A stretch of 64,000 bases of DNA, taken from Tenacibaculum larymnensis (GTDB lineage Bacteria > Bacteroidota > Bacteroidia > Flavobacteriales > Flavobacteriaceae). A model generated the notes under the pieces. The model saw only the letters and a program-made list of their open reading frames with translations, searched no databases and was not told the origin of the DNA. A program made the translations under genes and the position numbers. The DNA lies in assembly GCF_028829235.1 (NCBI RefSeq), contig NZ_JAIWJY010000001.1, positions 186,001 to 250,000 on the forward strand. Direction: 5' to 3'. Positions 34,845 through 44,851 of the stretch are shown piece after piece. Within the stretch, counting starts at the first letter, position 1; every line of letters starts with the position of its first letter.

Positions 34845-37076
34845 TTATGTTTTATTTAATTGTTCTATGATTTCTTTTGCTTTCTTACCTTCTTGCGTAG
34901 TTGCATAACTAATTGCAACAAACTCTAATGCTTTTTTATAGGTATCTTTATCTTGATATTTACCTATAGCCAAGGCTTTTAGGAGCGCAAATTTAGGGAT
35001 TAAATTTGAATTTTTTAGGGTCGTTGAAAAATTATCTACCTCATTAACAACCTCTTCAAACTTATTTTCTTTATATAAATAATATATTTCTTTATATTTA
35101 TTTAAAACCTCATCTTCTTTTTTCTCTTCCACAAGTTTTTTCTCAGGATTTAAAATTATTTGAGCAAAACTTGTTTCTGGATACTTTTGCAAGATAACAT
35201 TCTTGTATTCATTTGCCTTAGCTACCTCTCCTTGGTTTTTATATATCTGATACAAATGATAACTTATTGGCAATTCTAATTTATCATCTGTACTTACTTC
35301 TTTTAAACGCTCTAGATTCTTAATAGCTAGTGTTTCATTTGTGAACTGCTCCTTATAAATTAAACCTAGTTGATATAGTGCGTCGTTGCGTTCTTTTACT
35401 AGCTCACTAATTACATTTTCATCTGTAGGTATAGCATCAAGATATGTTGAAAGTTCATATCTCTTATTTACTTTGTTTGCATCAGTGTCATTTGACACAT
35501 TATCTGCAACACTGATAGATTTATCTGATAATCGCCAGTTATCTTCCAAAGGACGTGTTCCCCATATTTTTTGAAACTCCGCTCTTCCGAACCCTAAGGC
35601 TTGTGTGTTATAAAAATACCACTTCCCTTTATTCGCGGTATTATTTATAGATGTTCCTCCACCAAAACCACTTCCAAAGTTTTGAGCATTGAGTATTTGT
35701 TGTCTTTTTTCTTCATCCTCTTTTTTTATTTTTTCAATATATGCTTCAAAAAAAGAAGTTCTTTCATCTGGTGTCATTGCCACCAAACCAAGAATACTGT
35801 CGTTATTTTTAACAGTTTCCTCGTACTTTCTTAGAGTTGTGAGTCCTTTATTTTTTCTTCGAATTCTACGGATTCTTTTTTCTTGATCAAACTCTTTAGA
35901 AACCACTTGCATTACACTATCGTAATACGAGCCTGCTAACAAATAATTCTCTTTTTCAAAAGCCATGTTTGCCAAGCGTTCATACGCATATGTTTTTTGA
36001 TAATTGTTATTATGCTTTGCTTGTAAAGACTTTTTATAATATTCTGCTGCAGCTTCAGGGTTATTTCTTCCTTCTTGAATTACTCCTGCCTGATAGTATA
36101 ATTCGTTTAAAAACTTACGGTTATCTGAATTTTTAATCAGTTTTCTTAACCTCGCCAACATTAATATTGATGTTGAATCATTTGGTGTATTTTTAGCTAG
36201 TTCTATATTTGCTCGAATACGGAACTTGTCTGGTGCTCTTTTAAATTCTGATAATTTTCGAAACACCATTCTTGCTGAATCTTTTCTATCTAATTCGCTG
36301 TAAACCTGACCTAACACAAACATATTTCGAGCTGATTGTTCTCTGTTATAATGTGTTCTAGTAGCTAACTTTAGATAATCTACCATTTTTTGGATGGTAT
36401 CTGTTTGTTCATAAGCCATAGCCATAGCTGTGTAAGCTTGCTCTTTTACCGATTTGTTTATTTTTTCTTTCTCATCTAAAACATCTAACAATAGCATTAA
36501 TGTTTCTATGGCTCTTTTTTCATTCCCTAAACGAATATTGGTTTTCGCTCTCCAAATTTTTGTTTCATAGTTTAAATCAGCCTTTGGATAGTTAACTATT
36601 ACATAGTTAAAAGCTTCTAATGCCGGAATAAAACGTTGTGTGTAGTATCTTGATTTTCCTAATAATAAATAAGCATCATCTATTTGGCTATTTCTTTCAT
36701 AACCATTAATGTTCATTGAATGAGTTTGAACTGCTTTTATAGCCTTTTCTTCTGCTTTTTCAAAGGGCGTTAGATTCTTATTTTCTTCTTCTTCATCTGC
36801 TTTAAAACCTGTACCTGGGGTAAGTACTTTTGTAGTTAATTTACTTTCATTAAAAGTTATAGGCTCTATTTGCAAGCGTTTCCAGAAATTGTCTTCGTGC
36901 TTTTCTTGAATTTCTTCAAGTCCTTTTAAATACGCTTGCTCCCCGTTAAAAAGCACATTGTATTTGGTGGTAACAGCATGGTAATTTCTATTTAAAAAAG
37001 CATCCTTTTTAACACTACACGAATACACGATAGCTGCTAAAACACTGAATACTATTATCTTTACCCCTTTTTTCAT
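34845..37076 (-). CDS. sprE: Type IX secretion/gliding lipoprotein SprE (PorW)
   Basis: A 743-residue lipoprotein (lipobox IVYSC, Cys20) that begins with the SprE/PorW-specific block FLNRNYHAVTTKYNVLFNGE and continues as a long TPR solenoid (for example DDAYLLLGKSRYYTQRF, ARNMFVLGQVYSELDRKDSA, YYKKSLQAKHNNNYQKTYAY) to the C-terminus. In Flavobacterium and Porphyromonas this protein is needed for type IX secretion and, where present, gliding, at the periplasmic side of the outer membrane. It heads the group sprE-bactofilin-atpZ-DUF6168. Confidence 0.9.
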   Translation of the reverse strand: MKKGVKIIVFSVLAAIVYSCSVKKDAFLNRNYHAVTTKYNVLFNGEQAYLKGLEEIQEKHEDNFWKRLQIEPITFNESKLTTKVLTPGTGFKADEEEENKNLTPFEKAEEKAIKAVQTHSMNINGYERNSQIDDAYLLLGKSRYYTQRFIPALEAFNYVIVNYPKADLNYETKIWRAKTNIRLGNEKRAIETLMLLLDVLDEKEKINKSVKEQAYTAMAMAYEQTDTIQKMVDYLKLATRTHYNREQSARNMFVLGQVYSELDRKDSARMVFRKLSEFKRAPDKFRIRANIELAKNTPNDSTSILMLARLRKLIKNSDNRKFLNELYYQAGVIQEGRNNPEAAAEYYKKSLQAKHNNNYQKTYAYERLANMAFEKENYLLAGSYYDSVMQVVSKEFDQEKRIRRIRRKNKGLTTLRKYEETVKNNDSILGLVAMTPDERTSFFEAYIEKIKKEDEEKRQQILNAQNFGSGFGGGTSINNTANKGKWYFYNTQALGFGRAEFQKIWGTRPLEDNWRLSDKSISVADNVSNDTDANKVNKRYELSTYLDAIPTDENVISELVKERNDALYQLGLIYKEQFTNETLAIKNLERLKEVSTDDKLELPISYHLYQIYKNQGEVAKANEYKNVILQKYPETSFAQIILNPEKKLVEEKKEDEVLNKYKEIYYLYKENKFEEVVNEVDNFSTTLKNSNLIPKFALLKALAIGKYQDKDTYKKALEFVAISYATTQEGKKAKEIIEQLNKT

Positions 37077-37170
37077 ATACTATTACTTTTACAGTACAAC
37101 AACGTAATAATTGTGTTTTTTGTACGTAAAGAGGTAAAAATAATAATTATAAGATGATTTTCACCTTGTT

Positions 37171-37866
37171 TTATGCAGAAAAATAGCTTTCTAATTCTTG
37201 TAGGGTTTCTTGCGATGTATTTATGTCCTTTACAACATTTCCTTTATCTAAAACTACAATACGTTCGCAAACCTCAGTTACATGACTTAAATCGTGACTA
37301 GAAACTAATACGGTTACATCATTATTTTCTGTTAGCCTTTTAATTATTTTTTTTAATCGAATTTGTGTTGTAGGGTCTAAATTAGCGAAAGGTTCGTCTA
37401 AAATTATCACTTGCGGATTCCCCATCATTGCAGCAACAATACCTACCTTTTTCTGGTTTCCTTTACTTAAACTTCGTAAATACTTTTTCTTTCCTAAAAT
37501 TTCATCATTAAAAAACTCATCAAATTGAGCTAAGAAAGCTTTTACATCAGCTTTATTCATTCCACGTAAGTCTCCAACAAAATCAAAATATTCTTCAGGT
37601 GTTAAGTACCCTATTAAAAAAGTTTCATCTATAAACGACCCTGTAAACGTCTTCCAATTTTCACTTTTATTTACAGTAACTTCATTATTTATAATTTCTC
37701 CTGTAGTTGGTCTAATTAAATCTAACAGCAGATTAAATAGCGTCGTTTTTCCTGCTCCATTATTTCCTACTAACCCAAAAGATTGTCCGCTAGGAATTTT
37801 TAATTCTTCTAGATTTAAGACTTGTGTAGTTCCGTATGTTTTTGAAATATTATTTATAAATATCAT
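37171..37866 (-). CDS. ABC transporter ATP-binding protein
   Basis: A 231-residue ATPase with Walker A GNNGAGKTTLFNLLLDLI, signature SLSKGNQKK, Walker B VIILDEPFANLD and the switch His in SSHDLSHV. The permease is the preceding gene (DUF5687, 21 nt away), so the two form one export-type ABC complex. Substrate unknown. It is not GldA-like enough in its surroundings to call it a gliding gene. Confidence 0.93.
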   Translation of the reverse strand: MIFINNISKTYGTTQVLNLEELKIPSGQSFGLVGNNGAGKTTLFNLLLDLIRPTTGEIINNEVTVNKSENWKTFTGSFIDETFLIGYLTPEEYFDFVGDLRGMNKADVKAFLAQFDEFFNDEILGKKKYLRSLSKGNQKKVGIVAAMMGNPQVIILDEPFANLDPTTQIRLKKIIKRLTENNDVTVLVSSHDLSHVTEVCERIVVLDKGNVVKDINTSQETLQELESYFSA

Positions 37867-37887
37867 TTTGTTTAGTTTTTTAGTTGG

Positions 37888-39360
37888 TTATGATTTTTGG
37901 CTGAATGCATGTATTACTGCGTACTTACTTTTAATGTATCTTTTTTCTATAAAATTCATAAAGTAATTTTTGAACGCTAATGCTAGTACTCCTGCAATAG
38001 CAATTGCTAAAACTCCAGCATTAAAGCTAACAAACTTGTTGAAAATCCAGAATAGGAACATAGGAATTCCCATTATTGGAATTATTATTAAAAATTGTGT
38101 TGCACTGGTTCCTTGATAGTTTGAAAACCCACTTTTATTTAGGTCTATACGTTTTCGGTTAAAAGAACCTGCAAATAACAAAAAGAGTGAATTAAACCCT
38201 ATATTAAATATTGCCCCAGCGGTTATCATTAAAAAAATATCTAATCCGTAGAAATAAATATAAGGAATACTTAAAAGATATAACACTCCTGATACTACAA
38301 CCATTAAATACCACTTACTTTCTAAAAACTTTCTATAACGAATGTTTTGACTCATAAGCATTTTATAATACTCACTATCCCATGCTGGGATGAACTGACC
38401 ATAGTTTAATGTAAAACCTCCTGTTACAAAAATTGCTGCAAATACTAAGAAAGCTGGCATTTTTTCTCGATAAGTTTCTTCTCCAAAGAAAATAGCTCCA
38501 TAAAAAAGAAATAAAAACGACATAAAAAACACTGTTTTAGTTCGTTTATTCCTCCAGATTTGACGGATATCATTTTTTATAAATGGTGCTACATCTCCTA
38601 GTCTATCAACAAAAGATAAATTTGACTCTTTAGCTACTTCTTCTTTACTTTTTATAGCATCATCTAAATATGCTTTTTCTCTTAATAATTTAAAGTTTAC
38701 ATAATATAAACCTATCAATAGAACCACTCCTATTAAAGATAATGCAGGAAAATTATATACTGATTGAAAAACAGGTGCAAATACATCGTTTACATTAAAT
38801 AGCTGGTATTTATTTGCAAAAAACAATATCGCTAGTACAGCAATCATTGCTCCTAGTGCATAATTATTTTTGTTGATTAGAAAATTTACATAGTTAGCAC
38901 TTAACACCAGCATTAACATTAAAAACAACCATCCTAAAACTCCCATAATATCATAACCTTCACCTATTAGTACTATTGAAAAAGGCACGTAAAAAAACAG
39001 TGGCATTATATTGAAAAATGACAATGCTGATTTTCCCAACACAAAATGAACTAACTTTTCTTTTTTTACTGGTAAGTTTAGAAACGGCTTAATGTTTAGT
39101 ACTGGTAATTTTTGCATTAAATAGCGAAAAATTAAATCTCCCAGTAGTAAAAAAACAAGAAGACCATTAACAAGAAATAGTGGATCTGTATTTGGATATT
39201 CTTTTTTTATGAAAAAATACCCTCCTATTCCTATCATTAAAAATGAAACTAGCATATACAATGCAAAAAAGCCCATGATAATTTTTAGTGCAATACTTTT
39301 TCCGAAATAAGAGGAGCGAAAAAACTGCTTCCACTCTAACTTTAAAAAATGTGCAATCAT
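37888..39360 (-). CDS. DUF5687 family ABC transporter permease
   Basis: A 490-residue integral membrane protein with about ten to twelve helices in two clusters separated by a charged cytoplasmic loop (about residues 230-270, LREKAYLDDAIKSKEEVAKE). The start MIAHFLKLEWKQFFRSSYFGKS resembles ABC-2 type permeases. DUF5687 is a Bacteroidota family always found beside an ABC ATPase, as here. It is the first gene of a two-gene operon, downstream of a terminator at 39422. Confidence 0.87.
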   Translation of the reverse strand: MIAHFLKLEWKQFFRSSYFGKSIALKIIMGFFALYMLVSFLMIGIGGYFFIKKEYPNTDPLFLVNGLLVFLLLGDLIFRYLMQKLPVLNIKPFLNLPVKKEKLVHFVLGKSALSFFNIMPLFFYVPFSIVLIGEGYDIMGVLGWLFLMLMLVLSANYVNFLINKNNYALGAMIAVLAILFFANKYQLFNVNDVFAPVFQSVYNFPALSLIGVVLLIGLYYVNFKLLREKAYLDDAIKSKEEVAKESNLSFVDRLGDVAPFIKNDIRQIWRNKRTKTVFFMSFLFLFYGAIFFGEETYREKMPAFLVFAAIFVTGGFTLNYGQFIPAWDSEYYKMLMSQNIRYRKFLESKWYLMVVVSGVLYLLSIPYIYFYGLDIFLMITAGAIFNIGFNSLFLLFAGSFNRKRIDLNKSGFSNYQGTSATQFLIIIPIMGIPMFLFWIFNKFVSFNAGVLAIAIAGVLALAFKNYFMNFIEKRYIKSKYAVIHAFSQKS

Positions 39361-39421
39361 TTGGTTTTGTATTTGGTTGATTATCTTATTTGTCTTTTTC
39401 TACAGTTTTTTGTTACATAAA

Positions 39422-39451
39422 AAAAGCACCAATTTAAAAATTGATGCTTTT
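39422..39451 (-). terminator. Terminator after the DUF1761 gene
   Basis: Arms AAAAGCACCAATTT and AAATTGATGCTTTT with one mismatch and a 2-nt loop, followed in the minus direction by further T residues. Confidence 0.75.
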
Positions 39452-39477
39452 AAATTTATCTTTTTTAAATAAATCAG

Positions 39478-39978
39478 TTATGCCCATTGACAAATTACTC
39501 CTCCCATTAAGGCTAATGTAATAATCCAATAACCAGCATTAATAGCTACATACTTAACACTTTTTCTTTCAAATAATGCTTGTGTAGCTAAAATAGGTAA
39601 ACCAATTAGTAAACCTATCATAGTTCCATGTAACGCCCCATGTTTAAATGTTCTAAATCGGTCTCCAAAGTTGGCTATAAACTCCTGAAAGTAGGCATAT
39701 GCTCCCCCTGTTTGTTCTACAAAACCCGGTTCTCCCATTAAGGTTGATTGCACTCCCCATTGATGGATTACTAATGTTTGTAAGATAAAAGCTAACAAAA
39801 AACTAAACACATAAGCTAAACCAAAAATGAGCCCCATATTTGAGCCTTTCATAGATTCATCGGTAAAACCTACCTCTTTCATCCAAGCGTTTTTAAACAA
39901 CATAGGTCCGTACCAAATAAAACCCATTACCATAGGTACTAAGGCAGCAATTGCTGTAATTAAAAAATTAAATTTCAT
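39478..39978 (-). CDS. DUF1761 domain membrane protein
   Basis: A 166-residue protein with four membrane helices (about 5-22, 50-70, 112-132, 143-163) and the DUF1761 opening with MVMGFIWYGPMLFKNAWMKEVG. Function of the family is unknown. A terminator lies on each side (39422 and 40018), so it is monocistronic. Confidence 0.87.
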   Translation of the reverse strand: MKFNFLITAIAALVPMVMGFIWYGPMLFKNAWMKEVGFTDESMKGSNMGLIFGLAYVFSFLLAFILQTLVIHQWGVQSTLMGEPGFVEQTGGAYAYFQEFIANFGDRFRTFKHGALHGTMIGLLIGLPILATQALFERKSVKYVAINAGYWIITLALMGGVICQWA

Positions 39979-40017
39979 AAGATTATAAAGTTTTGGTTGT
40001 CAATCAAATATAACAAA

Positions 40018-40047
40018 AAAAGCACCAAACTTACGTTTAATGCTTTT
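40018..40047 (-). terminator. Terminator after the DUF4837 gene
   Basis: AAAAGCA and AAAC arms pair with GTTT and TGCTTTT around TTAC, with an internal 2x2 mismatch; in the minus direction it is followed by TTTTTT. Confidence 0.65.
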
Positions 40048-40075
40048 ACTTGTTTCTTATGAAGTAATATTCTTC

Positions 40076-41068
40076 TTATTTAATTTTTAACGATTTTGCT
40101 ATCGCTTCTAACTCAAAGATAAAATCTCTTTTATTTACTGATGGTGCGTAAGTAAATCCTTCAAACACAATAACACGTTTGTTTTCCTTATCAATTACTG
40201 TATAATTGATAAATGGTCCTGCCATGAAATCATTTTTCACTTCCCATTTACCTCTTGTTTCAAAGGCCTTTTTTCCATCAATCTCTGCATCAAAAGTAAA
40301 TGGTGTATACGCTTGTTCGGTAATCATGTGCATCCCTTCTTTACTTCCTGGAATATATTTTTTACCGATTGTATCTCTCATTCTTGTAATATTATCGGCC
40401 ACTTTACTTTCATCTTCTAATGGATAACTATATACTAAAATATTGTTCGTTCCATCTCCTCTAGCAATTCCACTTTTTAAGTGTTGGCGTAACCATAAAA
40501 AGTCTCCTGTATCTTCAACTAGTTTAAATCTTTCAGGAATGGTTAATGTAATCCCTAAATTTTTAATTGTTTGAAACTTACTTTCATCCAGTTTTTCTTT
40601 TTTAAAGATTCTTTGAGTAAACCTTACATCTTCATCTTTAAATAACTTAATTATTTCTTTTCCTCTATTTCGAATTAAATCTACCAAATCCCCTTTGCTT
40701 TTGGCTGTTGCGTAAACTAATATTTGAGGTTCAGCATACTTGTTTTTTTCTACTTCAATTTTTTCTTTCTCTCCTTCTCTAAGAATTAAAACGGCTTTTG
40801 CATGCCTCATAAATCCATTAAACCCAACAGGGTCTATTTGACCTACAGAAAGTAGTGTTTCTGGTTGTGGTAAACCTACTTGGTGTTCTCCAAAAACAGA
40901 ACGGATTTCGTCACCAATTTTACCTTCCCAATCATTTCCTTTAATCACTACCAATATTTTATTGGTGTTTCCATTTGATGTTGGTAAAACATAGTCGCTT
41001 TTTCCTCCATTATTTTTACACGAAACTGTTATAAAAATTAGGGCAAATAATGCTATTAGTTTATTCAT
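40076..41068 (-). CDS. DUF4837 family lipoprotein
   Basis: A 330-residue lipoprotein (FITVSC, Cys17) with the DUF4837 pattern: NKILVVIKGNDWEGKIGDEI near the N-terminus and a C-terminal half with FLWLRQHLKSGIARGDGTNN and GPFINYTVIDKENKRVIVFEGF. Function unknown; it is an envelope protein of Bacteroidota. It follows the LysM lytic transglycosylase gene by 26 nt, which hints at a cell-wall role. Confidence 0.88.
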   Translation of the reverse strand: MNKLIALFALIFITVSCKNNGGKSDYVLPTSNGNTNKILVVIKGNDWEGKIGDEIRSVFGEHQVGLPQPETLLSVGQIDPVGFNGFMRHAKAVLILREGEKEKIEVEKNKYAEPQILVYATAKSKGDLVDLIRNRGKEIIKLFKDEDVRFTQRIFKKEKLDESKFQTIKNLGITLTIPERFKLVEDTGDFLWLRQHLKSGIARGDGTNNILVYSYPLEDESKVADNITRMRDTIGKKYIPGSKEGMHMITEQAYTPFTFDAEIDGKKAFETRGKWEVKNDFMAGPFINYTVIDKENKRVIVFEGFTYAPSVNKRDFIFELEAIAKSLKIK

Positions 41069-41094
41069 AGTTTGTGGTGTTTAGTAGTTGTTTT

Positions 41095-42603
41095 TTAACT
41101 TTTAAAAATTTTAAGTTTCATTCCTGGTTTCAAACTTTTAACACTCCAAATATTGTTCCATTTTTTAATTTCTTCAACAGAAACTGATGGATACTTTTTT
41201 GAAATGGTCCATAATGAATCTCCTTCTTTAACAACATACACCTCATGCTTGCCTGTTGGTGTTTTATATTTTTTCTTTGAAACCTTTTTTGGAACAGCCA
41301 TTCTTTTAGGATAAACACTTAATCTTTGACCTATTTTTAAGTGATGTGTTCGTAAACCATTCCAACGTTTAATATCACTTACTCGCACCCCGAATTTATT
41401 AGCTATTTTACCTAAATAATCTCCACTTCGAACCCTGTAACGAATGCGTTTATCCATTTCAAAGTACTTTGGTAATGGTTTCTCTCTTTTAGCATCATCT
41501 TCATTTGCTAAGGCATAAATTTCTTTTTCCTTTTCTAAGAAGTCCATTAAGTTTCTTCGAGGTAATCGAACTGCATAATTTTTTTCTTTTACATACGGAA
41601 TAATGTCTAGTTTGTACGACGGATTCAAAAAAGCTAATAAATCAGAATCAATTCCTGTTTTTTCTGAAATCTGATCAAAACTAATAGTTCTTTTTACACG
41701 AACCGTATCTGTTTCAAAGTTGAAAATTTTTGGTGCTTCAGGGTAAATGTGATGTTTTTCTGCGTATTCAAAAATATACATCGTTGCGTAAAATGCTGGT
41801 ACATAACCTGCTGTTTCACGAGGTAAAAATGGACGAATATTCCAATAGTTCTTATACCCTCCTGAACGCTTTATCGCTTTTGATACATTTCCAGGTCCAG
41901 AGTTATATGCAGCTAAGGCTAAATCCCAATCTCCAAAAATTTTATATAATTGACTTAAGTATTGACAGGCTGCTTTTGTTGATTTTACAGGATCCTGACG
42001 TTCATCTACATATGAATTCACTTTCAAATCAAACTGAACTCCTGTTCCATACATAAACTGCCATAAGCCAGTAGCTCCTACCCAAGATCGTGCGTCTGGT
42101 CTTAACGCTGACTCTACAATAGCCAAATATTTCATTTCTAACGGAATATCATATTGATCTAGGTATTGCTCAAACATTGGGAAATAATATTGAGCACGAG
42201 CCATTAAGGCTGGATAGTATTTTTTACGATACTTTAAATAACTGTTAATTACTTTTTCTAACGCAGGATTATATTCTAAATGAAATGGTGTTTTTACATT
42301 TAAATCTTGTAGCCTTTTCTTTAATAAGTCGGTCGTAAGAATTGTGGTTGTATTACCTAAAATGTCTTTATCATTAATTACGTATTGAATACTGTCAAAC
42401 AACGATGAGTTAAACTTTTCTTCAATTAATAAGCTATCAATCATCTTTAAATCTTCCGTAGAAAATAACTCTTGGTTTTGTGTTGGGTTTATAGAATCAT
42501 TTACTACAACATTAACACTGTCTTTAGCTACGAATAAGCTATCAACAGGTTGTTGCGCAAAAATAGAAGTTGTAAAAAGGAGTAGTGTTAGTAATTTCTT
42601 CAT
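41095..42603 (-). CDS. Membrane-bound lytic transglycosylase with two LysM domains
   Basis: A 502-residue MltD-like enzyme that cleaves peptidoglycan glycan strands. It has a signal peptide (about 1-16), an SLT domain with catalytic Glu in IVESALRPDARSWVGATGLW and the conserved AYNSGPGNVSKAI, and two C-terminal LysM repeats (YRVRSGDYLGKIANKFGV and YVVKEGDSLWTISKKYPS). It starts 7 nt after xth and precedes DUF4837, giving a three-gene operon. Confidence 0.94.
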   Translation of the reverse strand: MKKLLTLLLFTTSIFAQQPVDSLFVAKDSVNVVVNDSINPTQNQELFSTEDLKMIDSLLIEEKFNSSLFDSIQYVINDKDILGNTTTILTTDLLKKRLQDLNVKTPFHLEYNPALEKVINSYLKYRKKYYPALMARAQYYFPMFEQYLDQYDIPLEMKYLAIVESALRPDARSWVGATGLWQFMYGTGVQFDLKVNSYVDERQDPVKSTKAACQYLSQLYKIFGDWDLALAAYNSGPGNVSKAIKRSGGYKNYWNIRPFLPRETAGYVPAFYATMYIFEYAEKHHIYPEAPKIFNFETDTVRVKRTISFDQISEKTGIDSDLLAFLNPSYKLDIIPYVKEKNYAVRLPRRNLMDFLEKEKEIYALANEDDAKREKPLPKYFEMDKRIRYRVRSGDYLGKIANKFGVRVSDIKRWNGLRTHHLKIGQRLSVYPKRMAVPKKVSKKKYKTPTGKHEVYVVKEGDSLWTISKKYPSVSVEEIKKWNNIWSVKSLKPGMKLKIFKS

Positions 42604-42610
42604 GTTGGTT

Positions 42611-43372
42611 TTATAAATCTAATTCAACAGCAATTGGGCAATGATCTGAATGTTTTGCTTCTGGTAAAATATACGCTCTTGAAATTTTATCTTTTAATGT
42701 TTCGGTTACCATGTTGTAATCAATACGCCAACCTTTGTTATTTGCTCTTGCATTTGCTCGGTAGCTCCACCAAGAATATTCTTGCTTTTCTGGATGTAAG
42801 TGACGGAAACTATCAATAAATCCACTATTAATAAATTTTCCTAACCACTCTCGTTCTTCTGGTAAAAAACCAGATACACCTTTCATTTTTGGGTTGTGGA
42901 TATCTATTTCTTCATGACAAATGTTATAATCTCCACAAATAACTAAGTTAGGAATTTCTTTTCTTAACTCTGTAGCGTAGTCTAGAATTTCATCCATGTA
43001 GTTGAATTTATAGTCTAATCGAGCACTATTAGTTCCTGAAGGCAAATACATACTCATTACTGAAACCTCATCGAAATCTACACGAAGATTTCTTCCTTCA
43101 AAATCCATTGATTCAATTCCTGTTCCGTACTCTACATGTTTTGGTTCTTCTTTACAGAAAATTGCAACTGATGAATACCCTTTTTTTTCTGCTGAAAACC
43201 AAAAATGATGTGGATAGCCTGCGTTTTCAAACTCTGTTACATCTAATTGTTCTTTATGTGCTTTGGTTTCTTGAATACATATTACATCAGGATTTGCTGC
43301 TTGTAACCAATCGATAAATCCTTTTTTTAATGCTGCTCTAATTCCGTTTACGTTGTATGAGATTATTTTCAT
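42611..43372 (-). CDS. xth: Exodeoxyribonuclease III (AP endonuclease)
   Basis: Cuts at abasic sites and degrades 3' ends in base-excision repair. The 253-residue enzyme carries IISYNVNGIRAALKKGF, ICIQETKA with the metal-binding Glu, VICGDYNICHEEIDIHNP, the RIDYNMV Asp and the terminal HSDHCPI. It is the first gene of the operon with the lytic transglycosylase and DUF4837, although the functions are unrelated. Confidence 0.96.
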   Translation of the reverse strand: MKIISYNVNGIRAALKKGFIDWLQAANPDVICIQETKAHKEQLDVTEFENAGYPHHFWFSAEKKGYSSVAIFCKEEPKHVEYGTGIESMDFEGRNLRVDFDEVSVMSMYLPSGTNSARLDYKFNYMDEILDYATELRKEIPNLVICGDYNICHEEIDIHNPKMKGVSGFLPEEREWLGKFINSGFIDSFRHLHPEKQEYSWWSYRANARANNKGWRIDYNMVTETLKDKISRAYILPEAKHSDHCPIAVELDL

Positions 43373-43392
43373 CTACTTTTTAAAATACAAAA

Positions 43393-43415
43393 ACGTAAAG
43401 CATAGTGCTTTACGT
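43393..43415 (-). terminator. Terminator after the CoA transferase genes
   Basis: Arms ACGTAAAGCA and TGCTTTACGT with a 3-nt loop; in the minus direction the stem is followed by TTTTT. Confidence 0.75.
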
Positions 43416-43438
43416 CTTTTTTTAATCCTATAATTTTG

Positions 43439-44092
43439 TTAAATATCCATTTCTGGAATGTCTCCTTCGACTACTAAAGTTCCTTCTGTAGCTGCTTGAA
43501 TTTCTTCTACAGATACTCCTGGAGCTCTTTCTAATAAGTGAAATTTATTGTCTTTAATTTCTAATACCGCTAGGTTTGTTACAATTTTTGTTACACAACC
43601 TACACCTGTTAATGGTAATGAACATTTTTTAAGTAGCTTTGATTCTCCCCTTTTGTTGGTATGCATCATTGCTACAATAATGTTATCGGCAGATGCTACT
43701 AAATCCATCGCTCCTCCCATACCTTTTACCATTTTTCCTGGTATTTTCCAGTTTGCTATATCTCCATTTTCAGCTACTTCCATAGCTCCTAAAATAGTTA
43801 AGTGAACATGTTTTCCACGAATCATTGAAAAGCTAGTAGCAGAATCAAAAAAACTAGCTCCTGGCATAGTTGTTATAGTTTGTTTTCCTGCATTGATAAT
43901 ATCAGCATCTTCTTCTCCTTCAAAAGGAAAAGGTCCCATACCTAACACTCCATTTTCTGATTGAAATTCTACTTCAATATCATCACGAACAAAGTTGGCT
44001 ACTAATGTTGGTATTCCAATACCAAGATTTACATAATATCCGTTTTTTACTTCTTTTGCGATTCTCTTCGCTATTCCGTTTTTATCTAACAT
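43439..44092 (-). CDS. scoB: 3-oxoacid CoA-transferase subunit B
   Basis: The 217-residue beta subunit of a succinyl-CoA:3-ketoacid-type transferase. The catalytic Glu is in EFQSENGVLGMGPFPFEGEE, and GYYVNLGIGIPTLVANF is the N-terminal signature. With the alpha subunit it moves CoA between succinate or acetate and acetoacetate in ketone-body and amino acid degradation. It starts 2 nt after subunit A ends. Confidence 0.93.
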   Translation of the reverse strand: MLDKNGIAKRIAKEVKNGYYVNLGIGIPTLVANFVRDDIEVEFQSENGVLGMGPFPFEGEEDADIINAGKQTITTMPGASFFDSATSFSMIRGKHVHLTILGAMEVAENGDIANWKIPGKMVKGMGGAMDLVASADNIIVAMMHTNKRGESKLLKKCSLPLTGVGCVTKIVTNLAVLEIKDNKFHLLERAPGVSVEEIQAATEGTLVVEGDIPEMDI

Positions 44093-44094
44093 AA

Positions 44095-44796
44095 CTAGCT
44101 TCTTTGTCTTACAGTTCTTTGTTCAATTCTCTTCTCATACTTTTCTCCTTGGAAAATGCGTTGTACAAAAATTCCTGGAATATGAATTTGATTTGGATCT
44201 AGTTCTCCTACTGGGACTAACTCCTCAACTTCAGCAACTGTTATTGTAGCTGCTCCACACATATTTGGGTTAAAGTTTCTTGAAGTTCCTTTAAAAATTA
44301 AGTTTCCAGCAGCATCTCCTTTCCATGCTTTTACAAAAGCAAAGTCTGCTTTAAATGCTGGTTCTAACACATACATTTTTCCGTCAAACTCGCGAGTTTC
44401 TTTTCCTTCAGCTACCTCTGTTCCATAACCTGCTGGCGTATAAAATGCTGGAAAACCTGCTTGTGCTGCTCTACATTTTTCTGCTAAAGTTCCTTGTGGT
44501 GTTAACTCTACCTCTAATTCTCCAGATAACATTTGACGTTCAAATTCATCATTTTCTCCTACATAAGAAGAAATCATTTTCTTTATTTGACGATTTTGTA
44601 ATAACAACCCTAAGCCAAAATCATCAACTCCTGCGTTATTAGAAATACAAGTAACTTCTTTTACTCCTATTTTTACTAACTCAGCAATAGCATTTTCAGG
44701 TATTCCACATAAACCGAATCCTCCTAACATAAAGGTCATTCCATCTTGTACACCTTGCAATGCTTCTTGTACGTTATTTACTTTTTTATTTATCAT
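44095..44796 (-). CDS. scoA: 3-oxoacid CoA-transferase subunit A
   Basis: The 233-residue alpha subunit, with [18 protein letters not shown] (CoA transferase signature), [18 protein letters not shown] and [20 protein letters not shown]. Pairing with the beta subunit 2 nt downstream supports a heteromeric family I CoA transferase. Substrate preference between acetoacetate and other 3-oxoacids is not resolved by sequence. Confidence 0.93.
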   Translation of the reverse strand: MINKKVNNVQEALQGVQDGMTFMLGGFGLCGIPENAIAELVKIGVKEVTCISNNAGVDDFGLGLLLQNRQIKKMISSYVGENDEFERQMLSGELEVELTPQGTLAEKCRAAQAGFPAFYTPAGYGTEVAEGKETREFDGKMYVLEPAFKADFAFVKAWKGDAAGNLIFKGTSRNFNPNMCGAATITVAEVEELVPVGELDPNQIHIPGIFVQRIFQGEKYEKRIEQRTVRQRS

Positions 44797-44851
44797 TATA
44801 GTTGTTGTTTTTAAGCTTTGCTTACTAAGTGATTAAACATCTTATAATATA

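Noticed and set aside
34432..34908. Plus-strand 158-codon frame opposite bactofilin
   Set aside because: Complement of the regular beta-helix codons of bactofilin; no independent start or promoter signals.
37171..39360. ABC transporter pair as the gliding GldA/GldFG system
   Set aside because: The permease is of the DUF5687 family and there is no GldF or GldG gene beside it.
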